A stretch of 59,080 nucleotides of DNA. Source: Opitutales bacterium. Lineage in GTDB: Bacteria; Verrucomicrobiota; Verrucomicrobiia; Opitutales; Oceanipulchritudinaceae. The DNA lies in NCBI GenBank assembly GCA_020831525.1, contig JAFIGH010000021.1, positions 1-59,080 of the forward strand. The letters run 5' to 3'. Below the pieces are notes generated by a model, which made no database searches, had not been told where the DNA came from, and saw nothing but the letters and a program-made list of their open reading frames with translations. The position numbers and the translations under genes are program-made. Position 1 is the stretch's first letter; each line of letters opens with the position of its first letter. Shown here in pieces: positions 7,954 to 17,744 of the stretch.

Positions 7954-10845
7954 TCAATTCCCGAGGGCGCGCCGGGCGAAGTTGGCGAGGGGTTTGCGGC
8001 TGTCCTGGAGGAACGCTTGCAGCGTCCGTGTTCCTTCATCGGCGCCGCAGCGTGCAAGTGCCCGTGCGATGCGCAGTTCGAGGAAAGCTTTCCGCTCCAT
8101 GAACCAATCGGCTTGGTGGGGGCCGGTGAAGACACTTTCGTGCCACAGCGGCTGGCGTAGCAGGTGTAGCAAGGCGGGAACGCAGGTTGGGCCGGCCAAC
8201 ACCTCGGCCAGTCGACAGATGGCGTCGACGTAATCAAAAAGTCCCGACTTAGTGCTGCGCAGGTCTTCCTCGGTGGCTTCGACGCGCCTGGCGAAGGCGT
8301 CGACCATGGGCAGGGCCTCGCGCGCGCCGCAGCGCGCGAGGGCGTAGAGGTAGCACACGCATTCGGGAAAGTTGCCTTGGTCCGGCGGGGGCTGGGTGTA
8401 GCGCACGGCCTTTTCGCTCGGCGGTAGGCCCGTCGTTTCCTTGAGACGACGTTCGAGTTCGCCGAGAAGGACGGAGGCGGCCTCGGCGCGCCGGTGCCAT
8501 GCGAGGGCGAGGGCCACGGTGACCCGCCGGGGCGAGTCCGCATCGGCCAACTCCTCAAGGAGCAGCGGGATGACGGCTTCGTCCGCGCAGCACAACTCAA
8601 CAAAGGAAATGGGGCCGTGGTGAACGTCGTTCATGGCCATGTCCTGATAGGCGCGGAGACCTGTCTCGTCATGCAGTTCCGCGATCCACGCACGCAGTTG
8701 CTCCGGTGTATGGGCGGTCTCGCTAGGCGGCTCATTCCGTGGAAGAATCCCCTTTTGCAAAAGGTTGTCGCGCAGGGTCCGTGCGTCGAACCGTCGCGGT
8801 TCGATACCGCCGCTTGCGCACCGTGCCGCCGCCATGCCGGTGGCGTAGCCGAGGTTTTCAAGGTCGGGCTGCATGCGCACGGCGGGCAGCGCCTCGGCGA
8901 TGGCGGAGAGGGCCTTGCCCGTGACAAGCAGCCCTTCCACCGCAATTGGGACGAGGGCACGGTAGGGCACCTCAATTTCGAGGTTGGGCGGGATGAGTCC
9001 GAAGCGGATCCATTCGCTCTCCGTGTAGCCCTTGACGTCATGGTTGGAGAAGGTCACCGCGACGGCGTCGTCCCAGTGGCGCTGCCGCAACTGATCGGTG
9101 AGGGTGAGAACAACCTCTCCGTGAATGTGGCGCGACTCCCGCGTTGAAAGCTGTTGGGCGTGGTCCCATGCGGTGTTGCGGTCGGGTTTGAATTCGCGCC
9201 GCCGCCCGGAAAGGATCGCGCGGGTGAGGTCGCGCGGGCAGCGCACGTCGACCCAACTCGTGAATTGGCTACTCGGGTTGCCCGGTTTGCTCACCGGCAC
9301 GAGGGCGAACCACATCGTCGCGCCGGTGTCCTCCGCTCCGTAGGTGTAGGGGACGCCCGCGGCGGCGGCGAGGTCGCCGTCACCCGTGGCATCGACGGTC
9401 ACTTTGGCGCACACCTCGATGAGCCCGGCGGGATCGGCAAAGACCGCGCCCGTCACGCGGTTGCCGGAGAGAAGGGGCGAAACCAGTACCGCCTGCGTGA
9501 ATACAGCCGCCCCCGAAGCGTCCGCCATTCCGGCAAGGAGGCGCGCTTTGCCATCGGGATTCCACTGACGGATATCCTCGGGCTTTTCGGGGGGGCGGGC
9601 ATCGTAACCACCCTGCCGCGCGAGCGATTGCGACAAGCGCTGATTGTGTCCGCCGCGCCTGCCGAACCAATAGCTGTTGATACCGCCCGCCGTCCCGACG
9701 CCGCCTAGACCGGCGTTGGCATCAGCCACGACGACACGCGCGCCCGCCTCTCCCGCGCCCATCGCCGCGCTCGCACCCGAAGTTCCCCCACCGGCGACGA
9801 GGACGTCCGTGTCCACACGCCGCAGCGGGAGGCTGCCCGAAGCACCGCCGCGCACGCGGTCTCCGGGAGCGTCTGCCACATCTTTGCCCACACGTTGCCC
9901 ATGGGCGAAGCGTTCCGCCGGAGAGCAAAGCCTCTCGTCAAGCGAGGCACCATCAATGGCGGAAGCCGTGCCTGCCATCCACACTCCGGGCAAAACCCGG
10001 TGGGCGTGGCCTTCGTGACTGCCGAAGCGCCGGGCCGGTTCTCCACACTCGACCGAAGAGAGACCACAGACCTTGGCCTTGGCAAAGGCGCGGTGCTCCG
10101 CCTTGAGGCGGTCGCGCACAGCATGCAATAGGGCGGCGGCATCGTGTTCGGCGCGGGCAAAATCCTCTGCCTCTCCACTCCAAGGACGCTCCATCGGCAC
10201 CACAACAAATCCGTGCCCGCCGTCATACGGACCGTCGATCCAGCGAAAGGCCGTTCCGTCCGGCAGACGGATTGCACTGCCTTCGTCCAAGGCCGCTGTA
10301 TCGACACGGGCCAGCTCAATGCGCCGGGTGACGTCTCCGCGCGCCGGGCGGACCGGTTCGGCGAAGGCCGAGACGAAGTCGCCGCTCATCGTGGCATCGA
10401 CAAAGCGGGCCGTCTCGACCATCCATGGGCCGCTTTTGCCCGCGAGTTCGAGCTGAAGTCGTCCGTCGTCCGCGCTCCGCCATGCGACGGGGCGCATGAG
10501 GTAGAGCAGATCGACGCCCGCATCAAGGAGCCGGTCTTCGAGGGCGCTCTTTGTGCGGCGCGGGTGGAGCCCTTTGCCGTTGTCGTGCGCGAGCGCGGAG
10601 GGTGAGAGACCGATGGCACCGGCCAATTCCTTCAACCGGTCTTCACTGAGACCGTAATCGAGTGTGGCGAAGCAGTCGGCGGCGGGAAAAGTGCGCCCCT
10701 CAAGGAGCAAAACCTGCAAGCCGCGCCCGGCGAGGGCGAGAGCGGCCCCGATACCGCCGAGCGTCGCTCCGTGGACGACGACATCCGGCGCCGCACCCGG
10801 CAGCGGACGGCTGCCGGGCGCGACGGGAAATGGATTCTCACTCAT
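7954..10845 (-). CDS. Tandem-domain FAD-dependent oxidoreductase with HEAT-like C-terminus
   Basis: A 963-residue protein. It holds two FAD_oxidored-type (PF12831-like) dinucleotide-binding folds. The first is at residues 20-50 (VVVHGATLGGIGAALALAGR, ending LLLEG). The second starts near 345 (DVLVAGGGTSGASAAMGAGE) and has the conserved GLGGVGTAGGINSYWFG patch. From about residue 730 the sequence becomes Ala/Leu-rich helical repeats like HEAT/PBS repeats. The ATG at 10843-10845 is preferred over an in-frame TTG three codons upstream. No signal peptide is visible. Proteins of this family often sit in polysaccharide or sugar-acid loci and may oxidise sugars or reduce unsaturated products, but the substrate is unknown. 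The first FAD domain lacks the usual G-x-G-x-x-G (it has G-x-x-x-G-G), so it may be degenerate. Confidence 0.8.
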   Translation of the reverse strand: MSENPFPVAPGSRPLPGAAPDVVVHGATLGGIGAALALAGRGLQVLLLEGRTFPAADCFATLDYGLSEDRLKELAGAIGLSPSALAHDNGKGLHPRRTKSALEDRLLDAGVDLLYLMRPVAWRSADDGRLQLELAGKSGPWMVETARFVDATMSGDFVSAFAEPVRPARGDVTRRIELARVDTAALDEGSAIRLPDGTAFRWIDGPYDGGHGFVVVPMERPWSGEAEDFARAEHDAAALLHAVRDRLKAEHRAFAKAKVCGLSSVECGEPARRFGSHEGHAHRVLPGVWMAGTASAIDGASLDERLCSPAERFAHGQRVGKDVADAPGDRVRGGASGSLPLRRVDTDVLVAGGGTSGASAAMGAGEAGARVVVADANAGLGGVGTAGGINSYWFGRRGGHNQRLSQSLARQGGYDARPPEKPEDIRQWNPDGKARLLAGMADASGAAVFTQAVLVSPLLSGNRVTGAVFADPAGLIEVCAKVTVDATGDGDLAAAAGVPYTYGAEDTGATMWFALVPVSKPGNPSSQFTSWVDVRCPRDLTRAILSGRRREFKPDRNTAWDHAQQLSTRESRHIHGEVVLTLTDQLRQRHWDDAVAVTFSNHDVKGYTESEWIRFGLIPPNLEIEVPYRALVPIAVEGLLVTGKALSAIAEALPAVRMQPDLENLGYATGMAAARCASGGIEPRRFDARTLRDNLLQKGILPRNEPPSETAHTPEQLRAWIAELHDETGLRAYQDMAMNDVHHGPISFVELCCADEAVIPLLLEELADADSPRRVTVALALAWHRRAEAASVLLGELERRLKETTGLPPSEKAVRYTQPPPDQGNFPECVCYLYALARCGAREALPMVDAFARRVEATEEDLRSTKSGLFDYVDAICRLAEVLAGPTCVPALLHLLRQPLWHESVFTGPHQADWFMERKAFLELRIARALARCGADEGTRTLQAFLQDSRKPLANFARRALGN

Positions 10846-10875
10846 GAATTGCAACGGGCGGAGGAAGGGCCGCGA

Positions 10876-11907
10876 TCAGAGTTGCTGCCACTCACTCTCG
10901 TTCACCGACCACATCCAGCCGACCCATGCCGACTCGATCTGTACCCAGCCGGAGTCCGGTGACCAAAGGATCATCGCGGCATCGTGGCTGCCCCCGGCAT
11001 GAAACCACCACCCCGTCCCGGCCTGATAGATCCACGGATACTCCGCGAACCAGACGAGACCGAGCCAGTCCATCATCCCCACCTCCGGTGTAAGCACTTC
11101 GATGGCACCGAAGACGGGATCGTCCTGCACGCCTGTCGCCCCGCCGTCGAGCGGGTAGGGGTTGTGCGGTGGCGGCTCGTCGTCTTCGCGCAGAAAGACG
11201 GCCGTGGCACGCCAGCCGACATTCTGCCCTTGGTTTTCGACGATGACGAAGTCGCCTTCACCGGTCGGGTTGACCTCGATGAAGGATGTGAAGCCGACAT
11301 TACCGTTTTCATTGCCCGGCCAGTTGAAATAGGTGTTTCCGCTGGCGAGCACCTCACCGTTGGCATTGTAGAGGGTGGCCGTCATGCGCTGGAATTCGTT
11401 GAGGCCGTGGTTCCACCAGTGCAGCACGGTGAAGGGCTGCCCGCCTGTTTCGATGCGCCATGTGAACACCGTGTCTCCGGCAATGTCTCCGCCCCATGCC
11501 ACGCCGAAGTATTCCGATTCGAAGAAACCGTCGAAGGTCTCCCCCGGGTCGGTCGCATCGTCGAAGGAAAAGAAGGTCAGCGGTTGGTTGCGAAGGGTGT
11601 TGCTTCCGCTCTGGCCCGGGGTCTCGAAAATGACCGATTGAATGAGATCTGCGCCCGCCTTTTGAAATGCGAGCGCGGGCGGACCGCCGGAAACGTCCGG
11701 GACATAGTAGTCGTCGTAATCGGTGAGGAAGACCGGATCGTAAGAGGTGGCGTCCGCCGGCCACCATCCGAAGCCCATGGGGTCGGTCACGACAAAGAGC
11801 CGCGCCGGATCGTCGTTTTCCGTTTCGAAGGTGGATCCGCCCGGGAGTTGGCCGGAGGCGGAGGCTCCGAGGAGTGCTCCGGCGAAAAAAAAGAGGATGT
11901 GTTTCAT
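10876..11907 (-). CDS. Secreted protein with tryptophan-rich C-terminal domain
   Basis: A 343-residue protein of unknown function. The start at 11907 is set by a signal peptide (MKHILFFFAGALLGASASGQ); the open frame upstream has none. The middle part is beta-rich and acidic. The last 70 residues are packed with Trp (WLGLVWFAEYPWIYQ, then G-W-W-F-H, I-L-W-S-P, W-M-W-S). This matches the C-terminal domain of the upstream giant protein at 11925-17477 (WVPWLGWVSDSAFPWVYLHD), so both probably use the same surface-attachment or export module. The two genes are 17 bp apart on the same strand, so they form an operon. The domain pattern is common at the ends of secreted verrucomicrobial proteins; its role is not established. 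Confidence 0.75.
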   Translation of the reverse strand: MKHILFFFAGALLGASASGQLPGGSTFETENDDPARLFVVTDPMGFGWWPADATSYDPVFLTDYDDYYVPDVSGGPPALAFQKAGADLIQSVIFETPGQSGSNTLRNQPLTFFSFDDATDPGETFDGFFESEYFGVAWGGDIAGDTVFTWRIETGGQPFTVLHWWNHGLNEFQRMTATLYNANGEVLASGNTYFNWPGNENGNVGFTSFIEVNPTGEGDFVIVENQGQNVGWRATAVFLREDDEPPPHNPYPLDGGATGVQDDPVFGAIEVLTPEVGMMDWLGLVWFAEYPWIYQAGTGWWFHAGGSHDAAMILWSPDSGWVQIESAWVGWMWSVNESEWQQL

Positions 11908-11924
11908 GATTGAGTGTATTGGTT

Positions 11925-14900
11925 TTACGGATTCAGGGTATGCCATGATCCGTCGGAGTAGAGAGCCTCTCCGTCTTCATCGAGGAGGCCCCAGCCTTCG
12001 AACGGACCGTCGAAAATAAAGAGCCAGCCGTGGTAATCCGGACCGCGCGCCGTCCATGCGTCGAGCACGGCATCAAAACCGATGGCTATAGTATCGTCGA
12101 CGGCGGCGAGATAGACCCACGTCTGTCCGTCGTGGAGATAGACCCACGGAAAGGCGGAATCGCTCACCCAGCCCAGCCACGGCACCCATGTGTTGAAGTC
12201 CGGGTGGGACTCGGCGCCCGCCAGCCACGGGGCGGACGGATTCCAGTCCAGATACAGGTCGAAGGGCACAGTGATGGAACTCAGCTCGGGGACATTCGTG
12301 CGGAAAAAAAGCTCGCCCGCGTAGAGGGCCGGATCGAGGTTGCCGGTGCGCAGAGTACCGGTCCATTCGAAGGAACCCCCGACCGGAATCGTGAAGGCAT
12401 CGGTATCGGCCATGACAATACCGGAGTAGGGGATGAGAACGGTGCCGCGGTCGCTGACGGCGTAGTCATCGGCGCCAAGTGTTAAGCCCTCGGCGGGATT
12501 GTCGCCCTGTAGGCCGACGACGTGGCGGACCGTCGTTTCATTGCTCCTGTAGGCGAAGTGCATCTGCCCGTCGACCGATAGCCGGACCTGCCATGTGGCG
12601 CGGCGGCGGGTGGGAATGCCCGGTTGCTGGTAGAGGCCCTCATAGGTGATGACAAAGGTCTCGCTGTCAACCGCCCGCGCGTAGACGGCGGAGTCGCCGT
12701 CCATGGCCCAATTGGCCCAGAAGGGCGCGATCATGTTGGGCGTGACGGACGAGCCCTCGGAGGGAAGGTTGACGGGCACGCGGAAGGTGTTCGCCGGATC
12801 GACCGGATCTTCAAGAAAGAGAACGCCGTTGCTGTGGATGCGGATGTCGCCGAAGGTCCGCTCGAAGAGGGGAAAATCAAAGCCCAGCGGAAGGGGATCG
12901 GTGATCCCGTCGTTGTTGGTGAGTGCCCAGTTGAAGGTAACGCGGTTCGCGCTTTGGGCGATATCGATCCAGGGCAGGTCTCCGTTCGCATAGATCTCAT
13001 CGTGCTCGAAGAACTCCGCACCGAGAGAATCTAGCGTTACCTCAAGGGGGGTGTCGGCCGGATTGCGGAAGGTCAGCGTGACGGGCATGTGCGGCGAGGC
13101 CGCGCTGCGCGACCACCGGAGGGCGTCGGGCTGGAGCGTCTCGGCATCGCGCACGGTGAAAACCGCCTCGGCGGGCGGCGCTGGCGCATAGTTGAGATCC
13201 GGATCGCGCTCCACCGTGAGGACGAGCGTTTGCGGCATTTGCAGAGTGCCGTCGGCGAGGATACGCACGGACAGCTCGACCGAAGACGCGCCTGCGGGAA
13301 TCGTGATCGAGCCCGGCAAGGCCTCGTAATCCACGCCTTCCTCGACATCGCCGTCTATGGCGTAAAACACGGTGACGGGCTCGTCCGTCGCGCCCGTGCG
13401 CTCGAAGCGTGCGAGCGGCACGAGGCGGTTGTCCTCGCGCAATTCGGTGCGCAGCGGATGAACGGAGACCAAGGGCAGTCCGGCTGTATCCGGATCGGTG
13501 ATCGTCAACTCGGCGGTATCCACCGTAGTGAGGAAGCCGCCTTCGCCCAGGCGGACACGGAGTAGCTCCGGTCCCTCCGGAACGCCGTCGGCGATCACCT
13601 CGAGGGGCAGATCGACCCATCCGGCCCCGGCCGGAACGGTGACGGATGCGGGCAACTCGCCCACGATGTCTCCGCTGTCGGCAAAGCCTGCGCCCTCCGC
13701 CCAGACAAGCGGCACAACCAAATCCTCGCTTCGGTCGAGGGCAATGCGGTGTATGCGGAAGGCCGCCGGTGTGGACTCACCCTCGTCGATACTCTCAACG
13801 ACCGCCTCCACGCGGACGAGCACCGGATCATCGAGATCGTAGTCCATGACGTGGCGGGAACGGGAATCGACGCGCGGATCGGCGGCGGTGCCGAAAGGAT
13901 TGTCGGCCACAGCCGCTTTCCACTCGTCGAAGGTGATCAATCCGCCGCCCCGGTTCATAAAGGCGTTGGCGTTCGGGCTGAGGTAGAGATTGTCGTTGTA
14001 GGCCACGCTCAGCGTGTCAAAGACCTGCGTCCAACCCGGAAGCTGGCCCGTCTGCGTGAAGAGACGCTGGTTTGATCCGGGCAGAGCTGCGACCACGGAG
14101 GCCTTGAGGACGAAATTGCCCGACGGCCCGCGCGTGTTGTATCCAAAACGTAGATTCGCTGTATGGTCGTAAATCAGGTTGTAGCGGCCGAGATAGTTTT
14201 CCTGCTCGACGACGAGAAACGCCTGGCCCCCGATCGACTCAATATCGAGCCCCTGTGCCCGTTCGCCGTTGCGGGCAAAGACACAGTTCTCCATGTGTAC
14301 GGTAACGGTTTCGCCGAGGCCGCTCGTCTGGTTGCGGTTGTTGTTTTCGAGGTAGATGCCGATGCGCAGGTTGTCGTGGACATGCACATGGTCCATCTTC
14401 ACCCCGCGAATTCCCGTATCCATCCAGACTCCGTGGCTGTAGTTTTCCTTCACGACAATGTTGCGCAGTGTCGAGTCGGCGAGAAAGCCGAATTTCAGCC
14501 CGGCGGGCGTCCATCCGGTGTAGCCCGCCGCCGCGCCGCGGCGGTTGCTGCCCGTGACGACGAGATCTTCGAGCAGGCAGTGCAGGGCCGGACCGCCGTT
14601 CAGGCCGGAGTTGGTGTTGTCGGCAAGGATGGAGCGGCGCACGGTGATGTAGTTGGCGTCGACCATGACGATGCCCGCGCTGTTGTTGTGGCGCGCGATG
14701 ATGTCCTCGACGAGGATGTTGGAGGCGTTGTGGATGTGCAGCCCGCCGCGCTGGAAGCCGCCCGAACCTTTTTCAAAGACGATGTTGCGCACGGCGATGT
14801 GCTGCCGGTGGACGGCGGTGGAAGCTCCCTTGATCCACATCGGAAAGTTGTTCTGGTCGGGCGTGTTCTGGCGGAACCGGCTGATCTCCACGAGATCCGT

Positions 14901-17477
14901 TTCCGGCGACGCGCCGGCGGGCGGCTTGAGGTAGATTTTGTTCGCAGCCTCATCGACAAAGATGCGCGCGTCGGGGCCGTCGAGCAACTCGGCGTAGCTC
15001 AGCTTGTGGTAGCAGGGGATGTCGTCGACAAAAAGCCACTCGAAGCGCAGGAGTTCGGGCGGGGTGGGGGTCGGGTCGTTGGCAAACGGGTCCGGTTGAA
15101 AGCCCCAGTTGTTGGTCCACTCGCGTTCGTAGACGCCGTCGGCGTTGAGGGTCCACCCGTCGATGGGTTCGACGGCGACGATGCGGACGTCCCCGGTGTT
15201 TGTTCCTGGTGACCAGCCTGCGCCTTCGATCAAAAGCGGAGCGTCGAAGCGCCCGCCGGGTACGATGATCTCCTCGGCGTAGGTCCCCGCTGCGATGATG
15301 ACGCGCGTGCCGATGCCCTGTGAAATGCGCTGCGCGGCGATGTCCAGACCGCGCTGTATCGTGCGCACCGGGCTCGCGGAGGAGCCGTCGTTGGCGTTGT
15401 CGCCGGTGGTGCCGTCGACAAAAATCTCCGCCGTGACGAGATCCTCGCGGATCGTGGCGCCAAAACCGCCGACGCCTTCCGCAGACCGCACGAAGCGTGG
15501 CGTGGCGTCGATGTCGGCCCGCACCGTGACGTGGGCCTCCACGCGCCAATCGATCTTGTGTTCCCAGCCGTCGAAGCGCCAGCCGGGCTCGGGCACGGGA
15601 CGGATAACCACTTCGGCCCCTTCGGCGTAGCCGGGTTGCGTCGGCTCCACTTCCACCGTGCCGCCTTCCGTCTCCGACCATGTGATCTGGTAGCCTTCGC
15701 TCTCGGAAATATAGACCGGTGTGACCTCGGTGTCGCGTGTCATGATAACCGTGAGCGGGTTTTGCGCGCTCTCGATGTCTCCCGTCCAGCGCGAGAAGAG
15801 ATAGCCGGCGTCGGCCACGGCCTGCACCGTCACGCTTGTTCCGTAGGCGTAACTCTCCGCCTCCGGTGTGACCACGACGGAGCCGCTGTCGCTTTCACCG
15901 ACGGTGAGGACGGGATTGCCCTCGACGACGGGAAGGACAGCCGCACGGTCCGTGCCAAGACGGAACTCGTCGAACACGGGGCCGTTCCATGAGGTGCCGA
16001 GGAGCACCCGTGTGCCGTTGAGACGACCGAAGTCCGTAGCCGCCGTATGAAAATCGGGCTCAGCCTCGGGCTCGTCGAGGCGCGGATTGACCCACACGGA
16101 GAGACTGTCGTCGCCGCCACCCCATGCGCCGCCGCCAGCCTCCGCCCGCACTAGGAGAAGGTAGGTTTCCCCGTCATGCATCTCCAGCCCCGTCGACTGC
16201 CATGCGAGGGCGGACGGATTCCAGTAGCGCACCACCTTCTGGTCGTCACCGATATCCATCCGGCCGATACGGAAGAGAGCACTGGAGTGGGCATCGGTGT
16301 GCGTTTCGTCGCCGATGGCAACAATGCTGTTGAATCGGTTATCGTGATGCAGGAGCACGCTGAAATAGAGAATAGGATCGTTGGGTGTCTCTTCGAGCAG
16401 GCGGTAGACCGTGCTCGCGCCCGTTCCGGCGGCGACGAAGAGTGCATTCCCTGAAACCCCGAGGTCCCCGCCGTTGGAGTAGCTGAGGCCCGGCTGGGTG
16501 GCAAAGCTATCGCCCCGTACGCCATGGCGCCACGGGCCGTCCCAACCGGAGCCGGTTCCGTTGCCTTCCACTTCCGTGGAAGCCGCCGAGAAGTCGAAAC
16601 TCTCCTCCGCGATCAGGCCCTCACGCTCGACAGGCAGCGAGGTTACCGCCGCCCACGAGGTCCCCACGCGGATCTCGTCAAAACCGCCCGTGACAACGCC
16701 CGAGGTCCTGGTGATGCGCACACTGCCGATTCCGCCCGAGGCGCTTCCGGGGATGGCGACCGCCGCATTGGCGCTCTCGTCGCGGAGGTCTTCCGGGTTG
16801 AGCCACACGTGGATGTCGCTCATTGTTCCACTCTCCATCGTGAAGCGGATGATGACGAAGTTGCTTCCGCCCACGCCGGACGCAACGCCTGTCACCGGTG
16901 TGTCGCTGCCCAGCCGGTACATCAGGTTGTTTGTGCCGTCTTCCGTGAACCCGACCTCGAGGATGCCCGCCTGCTGCCCCGCCTGGGTCAGACGGAAACG
17001 CGTCCGCCCCGTGCCCTCGGCGGTATCGTGCTCAAGGATCGCGCTCACGTAGTACGTGTCGTTGCCGAGCGGCTCGAGCGGGCGCGCCATGTCCCGGAAG
17101 GACGCCACCTGAATCGACCCGCCCGAGGCGGCGATCACGTCCTCGCCTGCGCTGTAGCCGAGCGAAGCCCCGCGGATGTTGCCGAAGTTCGCTTCGGTGT
17201 TCTGCCCCACCCAGGGCCCGGCCCAGCCGAAACCACCGTTCAGGGGCTGACCGTTGCTGTCGAGGACAGGATTGTTGAGGCCGCCCGTGAGGGACCCTTC
17301 CGGGTATGCAAAAGGCTCGTGTGCCAGCAGAATTGCGTCCGCCGCGGTGGCCGCGCTAAACAGGGCGCCCAGTGCGAGGAGCGCCGCGCGCCGCCATCCT
17401 GCGCGCCGGTTCTGCTGGTGCGCTTGGCGGTGCCTTCTGTCGGTGAGCGGAGTTGAAACGGGGGTACGGTTTTTCAT
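11925..17477 (-). CDS. Giant secreted right-handed beta-helix protein (possible polysaccharide lyase)
   Basis: An 1850-residue secreted protein. The start at 17477 precedes a long signal peptide (Arg-rich, then AALLALGALFSAATAADA). Domains in order: a lectin-like module (about 49-275) homologous to the PEP-CTERM proteins at 17745 and 22162; a diverged second copy (289-516); two InlB/Flg-type bacterial repeats (517-669, with GYLFSRWTGDI and GWRFDGWEHKI); a DUF1565/parallel beta-helix domain (676-1199, with VDGTTGDNANDGSSASPVRT and right-handed-helix repeats); two Calx-beta-like domains (1209-1449); a beta-sandwich; and a Trp-rich C-terminus (1749-1850). Many polysaccharide lyases and hydrolases have this beta-helix, so it may cut a polyuronate or sulfated glycan; catalytic residues cannot be assigned by eye. 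Two operator palindromes lie 137 and 187 bp upstream of its start. Confidence 0.85.
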   Translation of the reverse strand: MKNRTPVSTPLTDRRHRQAHQQNRRAGWRRAALLALGALFSAATAADAILLAHEPFAYPEGSLTGGLNNPVLDSNGQPLNGGFGWAGPWVGQNTEANFGNIRGASLGYSAGEDVIAASGGSIQVASFRDMARPLEPLGNDTYYVSAILEHDTAEGTGRTRFRLTQAGQQAGILEVGFTEDGTNNLMYRLGSDTPVTGVASGVGGSNFVIIRFTMESGTMSDIHVWLNPEDLRDESANAAVAIPGSASGGIGSVRITRTSGVVTGGFDEIRVGTSWAAVTSLPVEREGLIAEESFDFSAASTEVEGNGTGSGWDGPWRHGVRGDSFATQPGLSYSNGGDLGVSGNALFVAAGTGASTVYRLLEETPNDPILYFSVLLHHDNRFNSIVAIGDETHTDAHSSALFRIGRMDIGDDQKVVRYWNPSALAWQSTGLEMHDGETYLLLVRAEAGGGAWGGGDDSLSVWVNPRLDEPEAEPDFHTAATDFGRLNGTRVLLGTSWNGPVFDEFRLGTDRAAVLPVVEGNPVLTVGESDSGSVVVTPEAESYAYGTSVTVQAVADAGYLFSRWTGDIESAQNPLTVIMTRDTEVTPVYISESEGYQITWSETEGGTVEVEPTQPGYAEGAEVVIRPVPEPGWRFDGWEHKIDWRVEAHVTVRADIDATPRFVRSAEGVGGFGATIREDLVTAEIFVDGTTGDNANDGSSASPVRTIQRGLDIAAQRISQGIGTRVIIAAGTYAEEIIVPGGRFDAPLLIEGAGWSPGTNTGDVRIVAVEPIDGWTLNADGVYEREWTNNWGFQPDPFANDPTPTPPELLRFEWLFVDDIPCYHKLSYAELLDGPDARIFVDEAANKIYLKPPAGASPETDLVEISRFRQNTPDQNNFPMWIKGASTAVHRQHIAVRNIVFEKGSGGFQRGGLHIHNASNILVEDIIARHNNSAGIVMVDANYITVRRSILADNTNSGLNGGPALHCLLEDLVVTGSNRRGAAAGYTGWTPAGLKFGFLADSTLRNIVVKENYSHGVWMDTGIRGVKMDHVHVHDNLRIGIYLENNNRNQTSGLGETVTVHMENCVFARNGERAQGLDIESIGGQAFLVVEQENYLGRYNLIYDHTANLRFGYNTRGPSGNFVLKASVVAALPGSNQRLFTQTGQLPGWTQVFDTLSVAYNDNLYLSPNANAFMNRGGGLITFDEWKAAVADNPFGTAADPRVDSRSRHVMDYDLDDPVLVRVEAVVESIDEGESTPAAFRIHRIALDRSEDLVVPLVWAEGAGFADSGDIVGELPASVTVPAGAGWVDLPLEVIADGVPEGPELLRVRLGEGGFLTTVDTAELTITDPDTAGLPLVSVHPLRTELREDNRLVPLARFERTGATDEPVTVFYAIDGDVEEGVDYEALPGSITIPAGASSVELSVRILADGTLQMPQTLVLTVERDPDLNYAPAPPAEAVFTVRDAETLQPDALRWSRSAASPHMPVTLTFRNPADTPLEVTLDSLGAEFFEHDEIYANGDLPWIDIAQSANRVTFNWALTNNDGITDPLPLGFDFPLFERTFGDIRIHSNGVLFLEDPVDPANTFRVPVNLPSEGSSVTPNMIAPFWANWAMDGDSAVYARAVDSETFVITYEGLYQQPGIPTRRRATWQVRLSVDGQMHFAYRSNETTVRHVVGLQGDNPAEGLTLGADDYAVSDRGTVLIPYSGIVMADTDAFTIPVGGSFEWTGTLRTGNLDPALYAGELFFRTNVPELSSITVPFDLYLDWNPSAPWLAGAESHPDFNTWVPWLGWVSDSAFPWVYLHDGQTWVYLAAVDDTIAIGFDAVLDAWTARGPDYHGWLFIFDGPFEGWGLLDEDGEALYSDGSWHTLNP

Positions 17478-17607
17478 GTCTTTTATACTACGGGGTGATG
17501 TCAGGTAATGTGCGCTGCGACTCAAGCCCGGCCGCTTCTGCCCGGGCCTGCTCCTCAGGGTGTCTATACTTTCCGCGATTTCCATGCGCTCCGCAAAGCG
17601 CCCCCAA

Positions 17608-17620
17608 CTTGATCGTTGAG
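17608..17620. promoter_or_regulatory. LacI-type operator (diverged), divergent promoter region
   Basis: CTTGATCGTTGAG keeps one perfect arm (TTGAG) and differs at two bases in the other. Its centre is exactly 50 bp from that of the perfect site at 17658-17670, so the pair could support looping or cooperative binding between the divergent beta-helix and PEP-CTERM genes. Confidence 0.5.
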
Positions 17621-17657
17621 CCGGGGGGAGGGCCGCGGCGCAGCCGACGGGTGCTGG

Positions 17658-17670
17658 CTCAACGATTGAG
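17658..17670. promoter_or_regulatory. LacI-type operator, divergent promoter region
   Basis: CTCAACGATTGAG has perfect CTCAA and TTGAG arms. It is centred 81 bp upstream of the PEP-CTERM gene at 17745 and 187 bp upstream of the beta-helix gene. Apart from the two operators, the 267-bp gap between these genes shows nothing I recognise. Confidence 0.7.
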
Positions 17671-17744
17671 AAAGAGCGGTTTTGCGCCTTTCCGTGCCTG
17701 CTGGAAAACCTGTCGATCTCGATTAACCCATAATCCGTAACGCT

